Source of the DNA: Erysipelotrichaceae bacterium
Lineage (GTDB): Bacteria > Bacillota_I > Bacilli_A > Erysipelotrichales > Erysipelotrichaceae
Direction of reading: 5' to 3'
Assembly (NCBI GenBank): GCA_015058845.1
Contig: SVBO01000005.1
Span: 1-64,000 of the forward strand
DNA: 64,000 nt
Positions 17,343 to 25,980 of the stretch are shown here, piece after piece. Position 1 is the first letter of the stretch; every line of letters begins with the position of its first letter. The notes under the pieces were generated by a model, which did not search any database, was not told where the DNA came from, and saw only the letters and a program-made list of their open reading frames with translations. The position numbers and the translations under genes are program-made.

Positions 17343-18237
17343 TATGAGTGAGTTATTAGATAAGTATCATATCATTACCTCTGTACCTCTTGTAAAGGGA
17401 TGGTCTAGGGATCAGAAGTATATTCTAGTAGATGAAGATGGTAGAAAGTATTTACTAAGAATCTCTACTCAGGAATATTATGAGAGAAAGAAAGCACAAT
17501 TCGATCTACTTCGCAAGATAGCGTCTTTAGAGATCTATAGTACACAAGCGATCGAGTTTGGAGTATTCAAGGATGGAAGTGTATATATGTTGCTTTCCTA
17601 TCTAGAGGGAATAGATGGAGAGGAAGCGATAGATACTCTAAATGATCAAGAAGCATATGCTCTAGGAATAGAAGCAGGCAAGATCTTACATCAGTTACAT
17701 AGCATAGAAGTTCCTAAGCAAGAGCACACTTGGTGGGAGCGATATCAAACTAAAATGTATCGTAAGATCGAAGCATTACAGAAGTGTCAATATACGATCC
17801 CTAACCAAGAAAAGATCATTCAATACTATCAAGAACACTGGAAATTAATGCAGAATAGACCTGTAGTATTTACTCATGGAGATTATCATTTAGGAAATAT
17901 GATCGTGCATAATGGGAATATAGGGATCATTGATTTCGATAAGGCGAATATAGCTGATCCTTACGATGACTTCAAACCATTCTGTTGGAATGTACGTAAG
18001 AATGCTTACTTTGAAACAGGTCTGATCGATGGATACTTTGCTCATAAGATCCCTAATGATTTCTGGAAGATCTTGAAGTTCTATACAGCAGAGAGCTTGA
18101 TCTCTCAACTACCCTGGTCTGTATCCTTTGGAGAAGAAGAGATCCAGACTGCGTTAGAGGTAGCTAAGCAACAGATGCTGTGGTATGGTGATTTTGAGTT
18201 AGAGATCCCTACTTGGTATAAAGGAAGTGATATGTAG
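17335..18237 (+). CDS. Aminoglycoside phosphotransferase-family kinase
   Basis: A small-molecule kinase of 300 residues in the APH/choline-kinase fold. The catalytic loop THGDYHLGNMIV and the metal-binding IIDFDKANIADPYDDF are intact; the ATP-binding N-lobe holds KYLLRISTQEYYERKKAQF. It overlaps maa by eight bases and touches the Nudix gene by one, so it is coupled at both ends. Resistance activity cannot be inferred: many chromosomal members phosphorylate sugars, choline or other metabolites. Confidence 0.85.
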   Translation: MSNMSELLDKYHIITSVPLVKGWSRDQKYILVDEDGRKYLLRISTQEYYERKKAQFDLLRKIASLEIYSTQAIEFGVFKDGSVYMLLSYLEGIDGEEAIDTLNDQEAYALGIEAGKILHQLHSIEVPKQEHTWWERYQTKMYRKIEALQKCQYTIPNQEKIIQYYQEHWKLMQNRPVVFTHGDYHLGNMIVHNGNIGIIDFDKANIADPYDDFKPFCWNVRKNAYFETGLIDGYFAHKIPNDFWKILKFYTAESLISQLPWSVSFGEEEIQTALEVAKQQMLWYGDFELEIPTWYKGSDM

Positions 18238-18656
18238 TGAGATATGAGAAGTCTTGTGGTTTCGTGGTATATAAGCAAGTAGAGGGTGTGTTGTACTATC
18301 TAGTGATCTTGTCTTCTAATGGAGATCTAGGGTTTCCTAAGGGGCATGTAGAGCTAGGAGAAAGTGAGTATGAGACAGCGATCCGAGAACTAAAGGAAGA
18401 AACGAATGTAGAGGCAGAGATCTTAGAAGGATTTCGGTATGAGTTCGAGTATAAACTACCTTACAAGAAGAATGTGATGAAGCAGTGTGTATACTTTGTA
18501 GGGAAGTGTGTGTCAGAGGATATATGCTGTTTAGAGAAAGAGGTACTGGATGCGAAGTTCGTTAGTTTAGAGAGAGCTGTGAGTGCTCTTACATTTGACG
18601 ATACACGTAAGCTATTAAAAGAAGCTGATGCGTATATCAAAGCCCATATAGAATAA
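18237..18656 (+). CDS. Nudix hydrolase
   Basis: 139 residues with a complete Nudix box: GHVELGESEYETAIRELKEE, followed by TNVEA. It resembles bis(5'-nucleosyl)-tetraphosphatase types that begin with a K/R-SCGFVVY segment. The start is a GTG overlapping the upstream stop (TAGTG); GGAAG lies ahead of it. Last gene of the three-gene operon; the substrate is not evident. Confidence 0.9.
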   Translation: MRYEKSCGFVVYKQVEGVLYYLVILSSNGDLGFPKGHVELGESEYETAIRELKEETNVEAEILEGFRYEFEYKLPYKKNVMKQCVYFVGKCVSEDICCLEKEVLDAKFVSLERAVSALTFDDTRKLLKEADAYIKAHIE

Positions 18657-18661
18657 CCTAA

Positions 18662-18694
18662 AAAGACATTGGTCATAATGATCAATGTCTTTCT
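18662..18694 (+). terminator. Bidirectional terminator
   Basis: AAAGACATTG (18662-18671) pairs with CAATGTCTTT (18683-18692), with inner TCAT/ATGA pairs. It serves the Nudix operon and the converging rluF gene. Confidence 0.85.
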
Positions 18695-18696
18695 TA

Positions 18697-19404
18697 TTAT
18701 TTATGATAGTTTACTAAGCTCTCGATCTCTTCTGCAGTAAGTTCTCTCCACTTACCATACTTCACGCCTGCTAAAGTAAGATTCATGAAACGGACTCTCT
18801 TCAGAGAAATTACATGGTAATCAAAGGCCGAACACATACGTCTGATCTGACGATTATACCCTTGTGTTAGAATGATCTTGAAGCTTCTCTCTCCTGTTTG
18901 CTTGATCTTACATGGATTAGTAGTAACATAACTATTCGTAACAGGATTATAGATCCTTACTCCTTTACGCATCTTAGCTAAGAAATCCTCTGTGATCTTA
19001 CGATCTACATTGACTTCATACTCCTTCTCATGTCCATTCTCTACACGTAATAATTGATTCACTAGATCTCCTTGGTTAGTTAATAAGATCAACCCTTGGC
19101 TATCTTTATCTAATCTACCAATGGGGAATATTCTCTCAGGATAATTCACATAATCAATGATATTCCCCTCAATATGTCTCTCTGTCGTACAAGTGATCCC
19201 CGTAGGCTTATTCAATAAGATCATGATCTGTTTCTTTTCAGGCTCTACTACCTTACCATCAAGCAACACAGTATCATTCTCTTCCACAGTATCACTTAAC
19301 ACAGCTACCTTCCCATTGATCGTAACTCTCCCCTCCTGAATGAATTCTTCAGCTTTTCTTCTAGAACACATTCCAGAGGATGCGATATACTTATTGATCC
19401 TCAT
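18697..19404 (-). CDS. rluF: 23S rRNA pseudouridine synthase RluF-like
   Basis: A 235-residue enzyme: an N-terminal S4 domain (MRINKYIASSGMCSRRKAEE) and a RsuA/RluB-type catalytic domain with Asp in GRLDKDSQGLILLTN. The segment GHEKEYEVNVDRKIT and the ending QGYNRQIRRMCSAF follow E. coli RluF closely, suggesting U2604 of 23S rRNA (inference from similarity). Start at the ATG at 19404 with GAGGTG six bases upstream; a GTG three codons earlier overlaps that site. It starts 11 bases after the DUF4298 gene. Confidence 0.88.
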   Translation of the reverse strand: MRINKYIASSGMCSRRKAEEFIQEGRVTINGKVAVLSDTVEENDTVLLDGKVVEPEKKQIMILLNKPTGITCTTERHIEGNIIDYVNYPERIFPIGRLDKDSQGLILLTNQGDLVNQLLRVENGHEKEYEVNVDRKITEDFLAKMRKGVRIYNPVTNSYVTTNPCKIKQTGERSFKIILTQGYNRQIRRMCSAFDYHVISLKRVRFMNLTLAGVKYGKWRELTAEEIESLVNYHK

Positions 19405-19414
19405 TCCTAACACC

Positions 19415-19720
19415 TCAAATCTTACTATATGCCTCTTCTACTACACTCGCTAACTCTTCTACTAACTCATCATGATATGACAGAAGATTATACACAGCAT
19501 CTTCACTTAAGACACCTCTCTTCATATCCTGAGGGATCTTCCCAGCCTCATCATCGGCAAAGTCTTGTTTCCAAGTATCACTCTCATAATACGCTTCTAA
19601 CTCTGCTAACTCTTTACAAATATCCTTATACTTTCCAAGTGCTTCTTCTAATTCAAAGATCACTTGCTTAGATCTATCTAGAATATCTTCCATATGTTTG
19701 ATTCTCTCTAATTGTTCCAT
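19415..19720 (-). CDS. DUF4298 family protein
   Basis: A 101-residue acidic, helix-rich protein. The pattern IKHMEDILDRS...ELEEALGKYKD...ELEAYYES-W--D is that of DUF4298, a small family of unknown role. No membrane segment. It precedes rluF closely and is probably cotranscribed. Confidence 0.8.
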   Translation of the reverse strand: MEQLERIKHMEDILDRSKQVIFELEEALGKYKDICKELAELEAYYESDTWKQDFADDEAGKIPQDMKRGVLSEDAVYNLLSYHDELVEELASVVEEAYSKI

Positions 19721-19750
19721 ATATATTCCTCACTTATATGTATAAGTATA

Positions 19751-21004
19751 CTACAATTCTAACTGTTTTGGGAAAGCTTCTTTACGTAATATGCCCCACA
19801 TCTTATCAATATACGCTAATGTATAGAAATTCTCATAATAATGGTAATAGAAAGCTCCCTTCAATGTCATAGTATATACCCCATTTTCTACCGTCACAAA
19901 CCCTAACATCTTAGCGAACCATAACTCTACCCCATACATCTTTCGTAAAGGCACTTTAAAGAACCTTTCAAAGTCTCTCTCATCTACCTTCGTACTATAT
20001 GCGCTCCAGAACAAATAATAGATCATTCTCTGTCTTAGGGTAAAGTGGATCGTAAGTGAGGTAGGTAGTTTGTGTTCTTGTATTCTCTTACAATACTCTT
20101 TCACAGAGAAGGTATTGATCTTGAATCGATCTTTCAAAAGTGTAGTGGCTGAGCAACCAAAGCCTAAGAAATTCTCTCTTGTCATAGAGGAATACTTAGC
20201 ATCTTGTTTACTAGCAAAGGTCCAGATCGATGTTCTTTGATAGCCTTTGGATAGACAATACTTCGTGATGCTATCTAGCAAGTTTCTCTTCTCCCTCTTT
20301 CCCATAACAGGCACTGTACTACTAGTAAATGTGAAATCTATAAATGGGTAGATAGCCACATGATTAGCACCATACTGAAAGGCTAGATCGATATCTTTCT
20401 GTAGATCTTCATAAGTTTGCGTAGGGAGTGCAAAGATAAAGTCCATGGATACTGTTTCAAAGGATACTGCTTGTAATGCTGTATACATATGCTCTATATC
20501 CACACTACTTCTTCCTAAGATACTTTGAAACTTCTCTTGGAAGGATTGGATCCCGATACTTAGCTTAGTTACTCCCGCTTCTTTCAAAGTCTGTAAAGTA
20601 GGTATATCTACATTATCTGGATGTAGTTCTACTCCTATTCCCTCTGTAATACTATAATACTTCGAAATAGTATCTATGATCTCCTTGAGTCTATCACTTG
20701 CTAGAGAAGGTGTACCGCCTCCAAAGTATACACTAGTTACTACCTTCTTCTCTAATAGAGTACTCCCTACCATCTCGATCTCTTGTAGTAGCGCATCAAT
20801 ATACTGATCACACATCTCTTTCGAATATATGACCTTACAATACGGGCAGAAACTACAGATCTTCTTACAGAATGGGATATGGACATATAGCCCTAGGTGA
20901 TCTAAGTCTTGATGCTCTAGTACTGCCTCATACTCATTTGTAAATCTAAATGGTTTCAAAGAACGAGTCAACCACATTCTAGTTAATGTCGTGATAGTAC
21001 TCAT
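19751..21004 (-). CDS. HemN-like radical SAM protein
   Basis: A 417-residue radical SAM enzyme. The cluster motif is C46-x3-C50-x2-C53 in VHIPFCKKICSFCPYC, followed by FGGGTPSLA and the KLSIGIQSFQEKFQSILGR segment typical of the coproporphyrinogen-oxidase-like (HemN/HemW) group. The C-terminal part has a winged-helix-like region but lacks features that would prove haem synthesis, and no other haem gene is nearby. It lies 8 bases after a second radical SAM gene and a small membrane protein, suggesting a shared pathway. Substrate unknown. Confidence 0.85.
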   Translation of the reverse strand: MSTITTLTRMWLTRSLKPFRFTNEYEAVLEHQDLDHLGLYVHIPFCKKICSFCPYCKVIYSKEMCDQYIDALLQEIEMVGSTLLEKKVVTSVYFGGGTPSLASDRLKEIIDTISKYYSITEGIGVELHPDNVDIPTLQTLKEAGVTKLSIGIQSFQEKFQSILGRSSVDIEHMYTALQAVSFETVSMDFIFALPTQTYEDLQKDIDLAFQYGANHVAIYPFIDFTFTSSTVPVMGKREKRNLLDSITKYCLSKGYQRTSIWTFASKQDAKYSSMTRENFLGFGCSATTLLKDRFKINTFSVKEYCKRIQEHKLPTSLTIHFTLRQRMIYYLFWSAYSTKVDERDFERFFKVPLRKMYGVELWFAKMLGFVTVENGVYTMTLKGAFYYHYYENFYTLAYIDKMWGILRKEAFPKQLEL

Positions 21005-21012
21005 AATTCCTC

Positions 21013-21915
21013 CTAGATATATTTCAAATAGGTCAATAACATTTCTAATATGATCTTGATATTTCCTCTAAATAACAATGTATACTCTGCTACAAAGAAG
21101 TATCCACACTTCTCACACAGTCCCTCTACTTCAATACATCTACCACAAGTAGAGATCTTACCATTCTCTATGACTACGCATTGATGACATGGAGTGGGAA
21201 AGGTATTATTGATCAGATATGGGAAAGCACTCTTTAGATTGAATACAGGAGCTCCTTGCTTCATCATCCGGGAGATCACATCACAACACTCTTGTTTCTC
21301 TTCCTTAGTAAGTGCTAGTTCTTTGGTATCTGGATATGGTGTATGGAAGTTAAAGGATACTGCTCTGACATTCTTCATATCTCTAGCCGTCATACATACA
21401 TCTTTTACTTTATCTTTATTGATCTGATTGATGGCCATATAGAAGCATATATTATCACTTGTCGCATGCTTTATATTCTCCATGATCCGATCATATGTAT
21501 CTCCTCTGATCTTGTTATGTGCTTCCTTGTCTCCATCTAAGCTTAGTAAGATCAGATCTGCTTCTGGTAGATCGATTGGGAATGTTCCATTAGTTACCAC
21601 ATTCACGATCAGGAATCCCATTTCCTTAGCTTCTATCACAAGATCTCGTAAGGTCTTATCTTGATCTCTCCAAAGGAAAGTTTCTCCTCCACATAAGAAT
21701 AGAATACGGATCCCCATATCATATAACTTCACCATCTCTTGTTTGATATGGGTATATGGATATACGATCGCTGTAATATTATTTACGGAACAGTGTTTAC
21801 ACTTGAGGTTACATTTATCTGTGACTATGATAGTACCTAGGATCGGATCTTTTCTTCTAAATAGGATCGTAGTGATCCCGAATAGAGAAAGGTCTACGAA
21901 AGATGAAAGCTTCAT
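21013..21915 (-). CDS. Radical SAM protein with C-terminal Cys cluster
   Basis: 300 residues. The radical SAM motif C35-x3-C39-x2-C42 lies in VTDKCNLKCKHCSVN; GGETFLW and LLSLDGDKEAHNKIRG are the next conserved loops. Near residues 237-270 at least six Cys (CHQC, STCGRC, LCEKC) suggest an auxiliary Fe-S cluster of a reduced SPASM type. The end is hydrophobic. It overlaps the small membrane gene upstream by four bases (ATGA). The family includes peptide- and lipid-modifying enzymes; no precursor peptide is evident. I cannot name the substrate. Confidence 0.85.
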   Translation of the reverse strand: MKLSSFVDLSLFGITTILFRRKDPILGTIIVTDKCNLKCKHCSVNNITAIVYPYTHIKQEMVKLYDMGIRILFLCGGETFLWRDQDKTLRDLVIEAKEMGFLIVNVVTNGTFPIDLPEADLILLSLDGDKEAHNKIRGDTYDRIMENIKHATSDNICFYMAINQINKDKVKDVCMTARDMKNVRAVSFNFHTPYPDTKELALTKEEKQECCDVISRMMKQGAPVFNLKSAFPYLINNTFPTPCHQCVVIENGKISTCGRCIEVEGLCEKCGYFFVAEYTLLFRGNIKIILEMLLTYLKYI

Positions 21916-22241
21916 ACTCTTTCCCTCCTCTTAGTTCTATATTTACTAATTGGATATGCTAGTATGATCCCTAGGAATATACATACTACAAAGCCATAGA
22001 TGATCAACCAAGCAAATCGATCCCAACCCGTAGTCATTTGACAAACTATTTCAAGAGCTATTACTCCAATTATAGATAGTACTACTAGATATTTACTGAT
22101 CCTAGGATACTTCTGTAATAGAAACATGTGGATCCCCATAGGAATCAATATACATAGGAATATCCCTAGTGTTAGAAGTATATTAGACCAGTTAAAGAGA
22201 CCGGCAAAGAAACCTATTTCAAACAGTTCTATAAACATCAT
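21912..22241 (-). CDS. Small integral membrane protein, unknown
   Basis: 109 residues with about three membrane helices (roughly 8-37, 44-66 and 72-96) and a basic tail (KYRTKRRERV). AGGGGG precedes the ATG. Its stop overlaps the radical SAM start, so it is the first gene of the operon and probably anchors or supplies a substrate for the two radical SAM enzymes (inference). No family recognised. Confidence 0.7.
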   Translation of the reverse strand: MMFIELFEIGFFAGLFNWSNILLTLGIFLCILIPMGIHMFLLQKYPRISKYLVVLSIIGVIALEIVCQMTTGWDRFAWLIIYGFVVCIFLGIILAYPISKYRTKRRERV

Positions 22242-22316
22242 GGATATACCCCCTATCTTTACTTTAATAGTATCATATTTTGAGTATGATTCCTATCTAT
22301 GAATCCAAAATAAAAG

Positions 22317-22383
22317 GCACATGATCTTCATTTGGGGATTTATTACAACAAATTGGGGGGATTGTAATAAAGAGATCATGTGC
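22317..22383 (-). repeat. Large two-tier hairpin downstream of apbE
   Basis: GCACATGATCT (22317-22327) is matched by AGATCATGTGC (22373-22383), and inside it TTATTACAA (22340-22348) by TTGTAATAA (22362-22370), with C-rich single-stranded segments between (on the minus strand). It follows the apbE stop and ends in a T-rich stretch, so termination is the simplest role. It is longer and more elaborate than the other terminators here. Confidence 0.7.
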
Positions 22384-22432
22384 ATCTTTATAGTAACATA
22401 CCTCTGCTTACTACGCAAGGAATTCCACTTAA

Positions 22433-23584
22433 TTACTTCATATAATACATATATTGTACTAAATCATCACTAACAGCTATAAATGAACCATTGATAACTT
22501 GTGAGTGTTCCGCTTCAAAAGCCTTATTCTCATCACTCACCCAGATCCCCATAGCTCCTACACTATCTAGTAGTGCACTACCCTCTTCATAAGGTAATAC
22601 ATATACCGCTGTAGATAAGATATCTGCTAAGGCAGAGTTCTTGATATTCACGGAAGTAGAGCGATATGTATCGGCTGGATATAGCGTAAATGGAGAGATC
22701 AAGTGATGGTATCTAACCCCATCTACCATATAGTATCTTTGATAGTCTCCACTAGTGACCATCGACATGGAAGCATGATAGCGAACAGAATCTAAACTAC
22801 CCTCTGATTCCGGATCATTGGGATCTTGGATCCCTACGCTCCATGCCTCTCCATTAGGCTTCTCTCCAATCGTACGGATATTTCCACCAGCATTCACGAT
22901 CCCGCTAGTCAGACCCATACATTCTAACTCCTGAGCTACTTTCTCAGTAGCATAGCCCTTCGCTACACCCCCTACATCTAAAGAAGCATTCGCATGATTC
23001 AAATAGACAGTCATATTCTCTTCATCTAATTCCACATACTGCCATCCTACAAACTCTGACGCTTCTTGTAATTCATCATACGTAGGAACATTGCCATCAA
23101 GCCCTAGTAAAGCTAATTCATTCGCTTCTTCTCGATAGTTATGCCATACACTCAACACAGGTCCTAACGTAATATCAAATGCCCCATGACTCTTCTCATA
23201 CCATTCTTTAGATAATACTAGAAGATCCATCAATTCCTCATCTACTACCACAGGAGCTATCCCTGCTTGATCATTGATCGTCTTGATGTTATTGATCCCC
23301 TCATAGGTATTGAACTTATCAAATAACTGATGATAGTATCTAAACTTTTCTTCTAATACAGCATAATATTCATTGAACTTAGTAGTAGAATCTGTATAGG
23401 CCGTTAAGGAGATCACTGTATCAAACCCTAGATCTAGCGAATAATTAAAGAAACGATCATATACCTTCAGCGTACTAACATCTAATACCTCACACCCACG
23501 CTCATTCACATCTACTACTTTACCACTGCTACAACCACTTACTAATACTAATAAACAACAAAGTGTGATCCAATATCTTCTCAT
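22433..23584 (-). CDS. apbE: FAD:protein FMN transferase, lipoprotein
   Basis: ApbE covalently attaches FMN to Thr/Ser in SGAT-type motifs of exported flavoproteins such as RnfG and RnfD. 383 residues: signal peptide with lipobox LVSGC, then an ApbE fold with ISLTAYTDSTTKFNEYY, GAFDITLGPVLSVW, DVGGVAKGYATEKVAQEL, GIVNAGGNIRTIGEKPNG and YMVDGVRYHHLISPFT. It is extracytoplasmic. The Rnf operon at 35,682-41,135 encodes at least three SGAT domains that need it. A DUF1294 gene sits upstream. Confidence 0.95.
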   Translation of the reverse strand: MRRYWITLCCLLVLVSGCSSGKVVDVNERGCEVLDVSTLKVYDRFFNYSLDLGFDTVISLTAYTDSTTKFNEYYAVLEEKFRYYHQLFDKFNTYEGINNIKTINDQAGIAPVVVDEELMDLLVLSKEWYEKSHGAFDITLGPVLSVWHNYREEANELALLGLDGNVPTYDELQEASEFVGWQYVELDEENMTVYLNHANASLDVGGVAKGYATEKVAQELECMGLTSGIVNAGGNIRTIGEKPNGEAWSVGIQDPNDPESEGSLDSVRYHASMSMVTSGDYQRYYMVDGVRYHHLISPFTLYPADTYRSTSVNIKNSALADILSTAVYVLPYEEGSALLDSVGAMGIWVSDENKAFEAEHSQVINGSFIAVSDDLVQYMYYMK

Positions 23585-23617
23585 CTCACACGCCTCCTTA
23601 GTTATTTTCCTGATCTA

Positions 23618-23866
23618 CTAGAACAACCATTCAAAGCCATATAACCCTAATAAACAAAGAACAGGTACTCCAATATAGAACTTAGGCTTTCTAGTCTTAT
23701 GACGGAATACATACATACCAGCGAAGACACCAACACCTCCAAATAAAGCCATCGTTAATAATGCCTTCTCACTAATACGCCAACCACCACGCATACTTTG
23801 GAACTTATCCCATCCCATCATTAAGAATCCTGCTATACAACATACTCCATATACAATAATATCCAT
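23618..23866 (-). CDS. DUF1294 membrane protein
   Basis: 82 residues, about three membrane segments. The centre GWDKFQSMRGGWRISEKALL, then GGVGVFAGMYVFRHKTRKPKF, is the DUF1294 signature (WRIPE-x-LL-x-GGxxGa-x-G...HKT). Function unknown. It sits 3 bases before the YgjP-like gene end and 33 bases ahead of apbE, so the three may be one transcript. Confidence 0.88.
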   Translation of the reverse strand: MDIIVYGVCCIAGFLMMGWDKFQSMRGGWRISEKALLTMALFGGVGVFAGMYVFRHKTRKPKFYIGVPVLCLLGLYGFEWLF

Positions 23867-23869
23867 AAT

Positions 23870-24520
23870 TTATACCTCCAATAAAAATCCATACTCTTGT
23901 AACATCTTCTCTACTTTACGATGATCTGGGATGATCTTTTCTAATTCCTGATGGAATCGTTTCTGATGATCTGGATAGTAGAAGTGTAGCAGTTCATGTA
24001 CGACTACGTATTGGATACATAAGTATGGTACATGGACTAACTTACTATTCAATGTGATCTTACTCTTACGATAGGCACAAGAACCCCATCTAGTACGCAT
24101 CTTACGCACTTGTAAGATAGGTTTAGATAAACTAGGGAATAGTACCATACATTCCCTTAAACATTGCTCTAACAGCCTTTTAGCCTCATTTCTAGTGAAA
24201 CTCTCTAACACATCCGCAGCACTCTTACTACTATACTCAATACACACAGTATCTTCCTGAAAACTCACATGATCTCTCGTACTCTTTACACACACCTGGG
24301 TATATGCTTTCCCTAAGTAATAGTACCTAGGATCTAGTTTCCTACTCTCTTTTCTTTGATACTCTAATAGTAGCTTTGCTAATCTATCCCTCTTACGATC
24401 TATAAACTCCTCGATCATTGTTTGAGAAGTGAACCAGGGAACACGGATCTCGATAGTATCTAGATCTATGACACGTGCACTAATGCTCTTACGTCTTTGT
24501 CTGACTACTACGATCTCCAC
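23870..24520 (-). CDS. YgjP-like zinc metallopeptidase-fold protein
   Basis: About 216 residues of the DUF45/YgjP (M48-like) family. The zinc motif VVHELLHFYYPDH has HExxH, and TRWGSCAYRKSKITLNSKLV is the conserved preceding block. I place the start at a GTG (24520) because GAGGG lies eight bases ahead. ATGs at 24526 and 24538 have no well-spaced site, and the longer open frame runs into the divergent promoter region. Substrate unknown. Confidence 0.82.
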   Translation of the reverse strand: MEIVVVRQRRKSISARVIDLDTIEIRVPWFTSQTMIEEFIDRKRDRLAKLLLEYQRKESRKLDPRYYYLGKAYTQVCVKSTRDHVSFQEDTVCIEYSSKSAADVLESFTRNEAKRLLEQCLRECMVLFPSLSKPILQVRKMRTRWGSCAYRKSKITLNSKLVHVPYLCIQYVVVHELLHFYYPDHQKRFHQELEKIIPDHRKVEKMLQEYGFLLEV

Positions 24521-24633
24521 ATCCATCACCCTCTTCATTGTATCATAGAAAAGGATCGAAAAGTAGTAGCAAACTATGAAGGTTTTCTTTGCATTTTCGA
24601 AAGTATTTGTTATACTTGCTGTAGGTGATAAGT

Positions 24634-25425
24634 ATGTTAGTATGTCCAAAGTGTAATTGTAAATTAGTGAAAGAGAATAGAAGTGCTAAGTGTTGTCATG
24701 GTCATTGCTATGATTATGCGAAAGAGGGGTATTTGAATCTTCTTTTAAAGAACAGTGTGAATCATGGGGATAATAAGGATATGGTGGTGGCTAGAAGATT
24801 GTTTCTAGAGAAAGACTACTATGCTCCTTTATGTGATCGATTGATCGAATTACTACAGAAAGAAAAGATCTCTACGCTATGGGATATGGGATGTGGTGAG
24901 GGATATTATACCCATCGTATTGCACTAGCACTACCAGATACGCAAGTATATGGGAATGATCTATCGAAAGAGGCTATCAAATTAGCGGCTAAGAGTGATA
25001 AGAGTATTCAATATGTCATTGCTTCTAATGCTGCTTTACCAATAGAGGATGGGTCATTAGATGTGGCTTTATGTTTATTCTCTTTCTGTGATTATAAGGA
25101 AGTAGATCGTATTCTAGAGAGTCATGGGAAGTTATTTGTGATAGGAGTGGGGCCTAGACATTTATATGAGTTAAAGGAACATGTGTATGAGGAAGCGTAT
25201 TTGAATCCTCTACCTGAGGTAGATAGTTCTCCTTTGGTATTACGTGATACGATTCAAGTGACTTATACCTTTGAATTACATGAGAATAATGAGATCAAGG
25301 AGTTATTTGGTATGACACCGTATGCCTTTAAGACAAAGAAAAGCGATAAGGAGAAACTGGATACATTAGACCAGATCACACTTACCGCTGATTTCATGAT
25401 TCAAGTATTTACGAAAGAAGCCTAG
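24634..25425 (+). CDS. rlmA: 23S rRNA (guanine-N1)-methyltransferase RlmA-like
   Basis: A SAM-dependent methyltransferase of about 263 residues. It opens with a zinc knuckle (CPKCNCKLVKENRSAKCCHG) and the YAKEGYLNLLL segment that defines RlmA (RrmA/TlrB), which methylates N1 of G745 or G748 of 23S rRNA. The SAM motif is MGCGEGYYTHRIA. The ATG at 24634 has AGGTG six bases upstream; a GTG three codons earlier overlaps it. Putative promoter TTGCAT (24589) with TATACT (24611). Position specificity (745 or 748) cannot be decided. Confidence 0.9.
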   Translation: MLVCPKCNCKLVKENRSAKCCHGHCYDYAKEGYLNLLLKNSVNHGDNKDMVVARRLFLEKDYYAPLCDRLIELLQKEKISTLWDMGCGEGYYTHRIALALPDTQVYGNDLSKEAIKLAAKSDKSIQYVIASNAALPIEDGSLDVALCLFSFCDYKEVDRILESHGKLFVIGVGPRHLYELKEHVYEEAYLNPLPEVDSSPLVLRDTIQVTYTFELHENNEIKELFGMTPYAFKTKKSDKEKLDTLDQITLTADFMIQVFTKEA

Positions 25426-25439
25426 TGCTTCTTTTTCTA

Positions 25440-25868
25440 TTACAGGATCTCTACTTTCTCCATGACATCGCCATTACGCATAGCCTTAACAGCCTTCATA
25501 TTGTCAGTCACTTGACCAAATACAGTATGAACACCATCTAGATGAGGTTGAGGATCATGTACGATGAAGAATTGACAACAACCAGTGTCTTTCCCTCTAT
25601 GTGCCATAGATAAAGCACCTTCTACATGTCTATGAGGATTTCCTTTTGTTTCACAAGGAATAGTATATCCTAGATCACCCATACCATTACCATAAGGGCA
25701 TCCTCCTTGAGATACGAAATGAGGGATTACACGGTGGAATGTCTTTCCATTATAATATCCTTCTTGAATAAGTCTTACGAAGTTAGCTACTGTAATAGGA
25801 GCCTCTTCTTCAAATAATACAAATGGGATCACTTCGTGATTAGCCATTGTAATTTGTCCTTTGATCAT
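25440..25868 (-). CDS. Peptidyl-prolyl cis-trans isomerase, cyclophilin type
   Basis: A cytoplasmic cyclophilin of 142 residues. Family motifs: [34 protein letters not shown] and [11 protein letters not shown], with the catalytic Arg and Phe present. No signal peptide. Start at the second in-frame ATG (25868), eight bases after AAGGAAG. Converges with rlmA. Confidence 0.93.
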   Translation of the reverse strand: MIKGQITMANHEVIPFVLFEEEAPITVANFVRLIQEGYYNGKTFHRVIPHFVSQGGCPYGNGMGDLGYTIPCETKGNPHRHVEGALSMAHRGKDTGCCQFFIVHDPQPHLDGVHTVFGQVTDNMKAVKAMRNGDVMEKVEIL

Positions 25869-25980
25869 AATCATTACTTCCTTTCTTATAAATTAACAAG
25901 TATATTCTATCATTTCTAATATCATTTATACAAGTCCTTTTCAATTTGTTGTATAATATAGCATAAGGAGGTGTTGAGAT

